Shown here piece after piece: positions 60,907-64,000 of a stretch of 64,000 nt of DNA (positions are counted from its first letter, which is position 1; each line of letters opens with the position of its first letter). Position numbers and translations under genes: made by a program. Origin of the DNA: Mikania micrantha (Eukaryota; Streptophyta; Magnoliopsida; Asterales; Asteraceae); the NCBI GenBank assembly GCA_009363875.1, contig CM018694.1, positions 26,235,415 to 26,299,414 of the forward strand, given 5' to 3'. The notes below the pieces were generated by a model, which ran no database searches, had not been told where the DNA came from, and saw nothing but the letters and a program-made list of their open reading frames with translations.

Positions 60907-63384
60907 GCTAGTTAGGGAAATTTAGTACCTAAGGCTGTTTGAATTGCTATAAGAACAAGGAAATGAATACACGAGTACTAAAGTTTTAGAACGAACTAAA
61001 ACATGCATATAGGATGCTAGAACTTAAAAGGTGGTAGTGTTAATTTTCAATATTTGCATCTAACACTTAGAAATTCATATGATTGTATAACTAAATTGGA
61101 TTGTCAATTGAACACTCTAAGCTCAGTTATACACAAGGACGAACAAAACTATCAGAGACAAAGATCTAGTAACATGTTAAGGTTAATCTAATGTGATTAA
61201 CCTAAGCATAAATTGTTGATCATAAATTCTCCAATTGAATTATAAGTTTTATTGAAACATCCTAAATTAAATGAAACGATATTTTATACTTAAACATGTA
61301 AAATGAAGTGTTAATGTTTTCATTAAATTGTTTGGGAATTTGATGTAAAATGGACAATATAAATTGTCAGGATTTGATAAAAGCAAAGGAAACTCTGCCC
61401 GAATTTCGAAAAATTTAAAAGTAAGTTATTATAATTAAATATGGGATTTGGGTTTGTAAATGGGTAACTAAGTTAGATTAGATCATAGAAGCACTAAGTA
61501 AATTAGGACACTTAGTTGCACACCGAGACCAAATCTTAGACGCGACGACTAATATGTATACTTAGTAGTTCGAATTTCTATAAAACACTTAGGAACTGAA
61601 GATACTTAGTCCACAAACAAGAGTGCGCATTTTGTGGTAGTATTATGAAAATCAACACAGGTGGGTTCATTGCCCCTTTTCTGACATTTTGTTTTAAAAC
61701 GCGGGGCTAAGAAGCATGCGTAAACTATTTTATTTAAATTCTTTACTTAAATGATTTTACTTAACATATGTTTTTATATGTGAAATGTTAACCTAGATCA
61801 TGTCTAGGTAAATTCTATGCAGGTATTACTAAGCTTATTTACTTATGATTTAAGTGTATAATTGAGTTAAACTAAACATTTCAACGAATCAAACGAAACC
61901 ATTTTGACAAAACAAGTGGGTGAGTTCAACGAATCAAGCGAAACTATTTTGACGAAACAAGTGGGTGAGTTCAACGAATAAAACGAAACTATTTTAACGA
62001 ATAAGCGTGTGAGTTCAACGAATCAACGAAACTACTTTTACAAAATTAATATTCGATGTTCAACGAATCAAGTGTTTGACGAACAACGAATCAAGGGTAC
62101 ATTTGATCAACGAATCTAGTATTCCGATCAACGAATCAAGTACATCTTGTAACGAAACTAGACGAATCAATAAATCATTTTCAGGGGAAAGTCTGGGAAA
62201 TATCATAGATAACATATGCCAACGAAAGTAAACGAATCAAGTTCGAAAAAAAATCCTACATTTTAAGAAGTCCTAGCTAGACCGTTTGATTCGTAGGTCA
62301 TATGTTCGATCATATTTGCAGAATCCCCTAACTACTAAGTACCTTGATTGACAGACTAGTCTACTCGAGTTTGACCAAGGCCCAATCATTAGGACTTAGA
62401 TTTTATTAAATGTTTATTTATTTATTTAATTAAGCATTTACTTAGCTGTTTCTACAATTATTGTGGTTGATCATAATTATGTGATGAACTTAAAGAGTTA
62501 ATGGAACTTCTAATTGTGAGACTCAAGAACTAGTGTGTTTATGACGTGGAATGAAATGCTTAATTATCATTAACAACAATATATTATGTGGTTCGATATG
62601 TGGTGGGACGGTGGCTGGGGCTTGTCCCCTACATATGCCCTATATATAAGCATATTTGACTGGATAGTATAGGTGGTTGTTAGTGAGGTTAAGGTTGTCA
62701 TTTTGGGTGTTCATAGGGTATTATTTTCAGACGATTCAAGTTTTATCATTTTTCAAACGGATCAAGTAGGTGATTCAGAGTATGGGATGAGTATGGGATG
62801 AAATGCTTAATTATCATTAACAACAATATATTATGTGGTTCGATATGTGGTGGGACGGTGGCTGGGGCTTGTCCCCTACATATGCCCTATATATAAGCAT
62901 ATTGGATTGGATAATATAGGTGGTTGTTGGTGAGGTTAAGGTTGTCATTCGAACAGGTTATCAAATTCATTTTCTTACAAAACTATATGAACTCACCATC
63001 CATGTGTTGACTTTACTTTTGCATGACTTCTCAGGTGATGAACAGGTCAACTAAGAAGTTTATGCTTTTGGACTAGCACTTCAGATAGAAGACTTAGTAT
63101 TTTCGGACCTGCATATTTTTGGACATCATACACAGTTATTTTGTATATCTTGTGCAGATACAAGATTGAAACCTTATGATGTTTACGGTAGATTTACATT
63201 GTTAACTTATGAACGATACGGATGTAATTTAACTTTGTAATTCTATTCTATTTAGAATTTCTCATTTATATCATGTGCAAAGTAAACAATCTGATCATTT
63301 CGACTATCACTCACGATATCGCGCCCCGGGAACCTTCTGCCCGATGGGGAATCCGATCCAACCCCACCGGCTCGGGGTGTGACA
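60907..63384 (+). repeat. E5: LTR fragment nearly identical to E4 LTR
   Basis: It matches 40580-43068 including the tandem modules (about 62594-62665 and 62842-62912). Small insertions and deletions are frequent in the first 1.2 kb after the gap and rare later. It ends GTGTGACA at 63384. The following primer site has lost one G. Confidence 0.88.
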
Positions 63385-63550
63385 GATTGTATCAGAGCCA
63401 TGGTTATAGAGAATTATAGGTCACCTATTTAAATGGTTTGGCCTAGACTATAACCTAGGGACCCTGCATGTAGAGAACATACGACTTAAGGCTTAATTGC
63501 ATATTGTCTTTTGTATTCGATCATTGCACTAGGGGATAACTTTATTGGTT

Positions 63551-64000
63551 ATGATCAGAATGCTGCCGAGAAGACAGACTCCCTCATTACCACCACAAGA
63601 CTTGGTTCCACACTCCTCAACACCATCACCAGTTGATTCACCCCTCCACCTCCTCCTCCACCGCCTCCTCCTCCTCTACTTAACCCACCACCAGGCTCGA
63701 GCTCAACTCCGGTGCTGGATCCTACTACTATCGCTTTGGTGACTCTACTGAGCAGTCAGATGACTAATCAGATGAAGGAAGCGATACCGGAGATGTTCAA
63801 CTGTCTCCCTAATGAGATCAACAACACTGGTAATTCGTCAGGAAAAGCCAGTGGGAATACTGGTGGTTCATCACACTACTCCTACAAGTCATTTGTAGGA
63901 TGTAAACCACCCAGCTTTAGTGGGTCTGAAGGAGCCGTTGGATTAATCCAATGGATTGAGAAGATAAAGACAACACTGGACCTCTGCAGCTGTCCAGAGC
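63551..64000 (+). pseudogene. gag: E5 start of gag, frameshifted, cut by window end
   Basis: It starts at ATG 63551 like E4. One base fewer in the proline tract (near 63641) shifts the frame, so the open frame ends at 63742 in unrelated residues. The Gag domain stays readable in the original frame to the window end. If the base loss is a sequencing error, this is simply E4 again. Confidence 0.8.

Overview
The window is repeat DNA from a plant nuclear genome. I found no host protein gene, tRNA, rRNA or CRISPR array. Every protein that can be recognised is a Ty3/gypsy LTR-retrotransposon Gag-Pol. Four internal regions carry initiator-Met tRNA primer sites (TGGTATCAGAGC) and the LTRs are very long (about 2.9-4 kb). 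The best preserved element carries a C-terminal chromodomain, as in Tekay/Del-type chromoviruses. The overall style suggests an Asteraceae-like eudicot, but that is an inference at low confidence.

Layout. (1) 1-14178: a minus-oriented LTR (S1), cut by the window start and split by E1, a complete but disabled element at 1209-12982. (2) 14179-14490: a two-part pentanucleotide microsatellite beside S1. (3) 14491-18076: the LTR tail and degraded gag-pro-RT of a second gypsy lineage (E2). (4) 18077-18700: a short unclassified LTR-like stretch. (5) About 18700-57515: a local array of three related noncoding units (X-A, X-B, X-C). Each has an LTR-like end, a primer-site-like sequence and a leader full of short hairpins. 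Later insertions split each unit: S2 (23250-26391) in A, the scrambled minus element M (30257-50066, target duplication ACTTG) in B, and S3 (53636-57100, target duplication GAGAT) in C. M contains E3 (33803-39168). E3 contains E4 (from 39169), and E4 joins head-to-head with the antisense pol of M at about 46036. (6) 57516-60806: another minus LTR (Q), then a 100-N gap. (7) 60907-64000: near-duplicate of 40580-43686, possibly an assembly artefact.

The likely story is an old tandem repeat hit by successive gypsy insertions, then eroded by LTR-LTR recombination, illegitimate deletions and point mutation. No Gag-Pol here is intact.

The most unusual signals are two structured noncoding motifs. 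One is a module of about 75-100 nt found in more than a dozen places in several LTR families and leaders. It has a conserved core, ATGCCCTATAYATA, inside a helix whose two arms change together between copies. The other is a dispersed hairpin with a near-constant AGTGG loop and co-varying arms in the X units. All counts and alignments here were made by eye.
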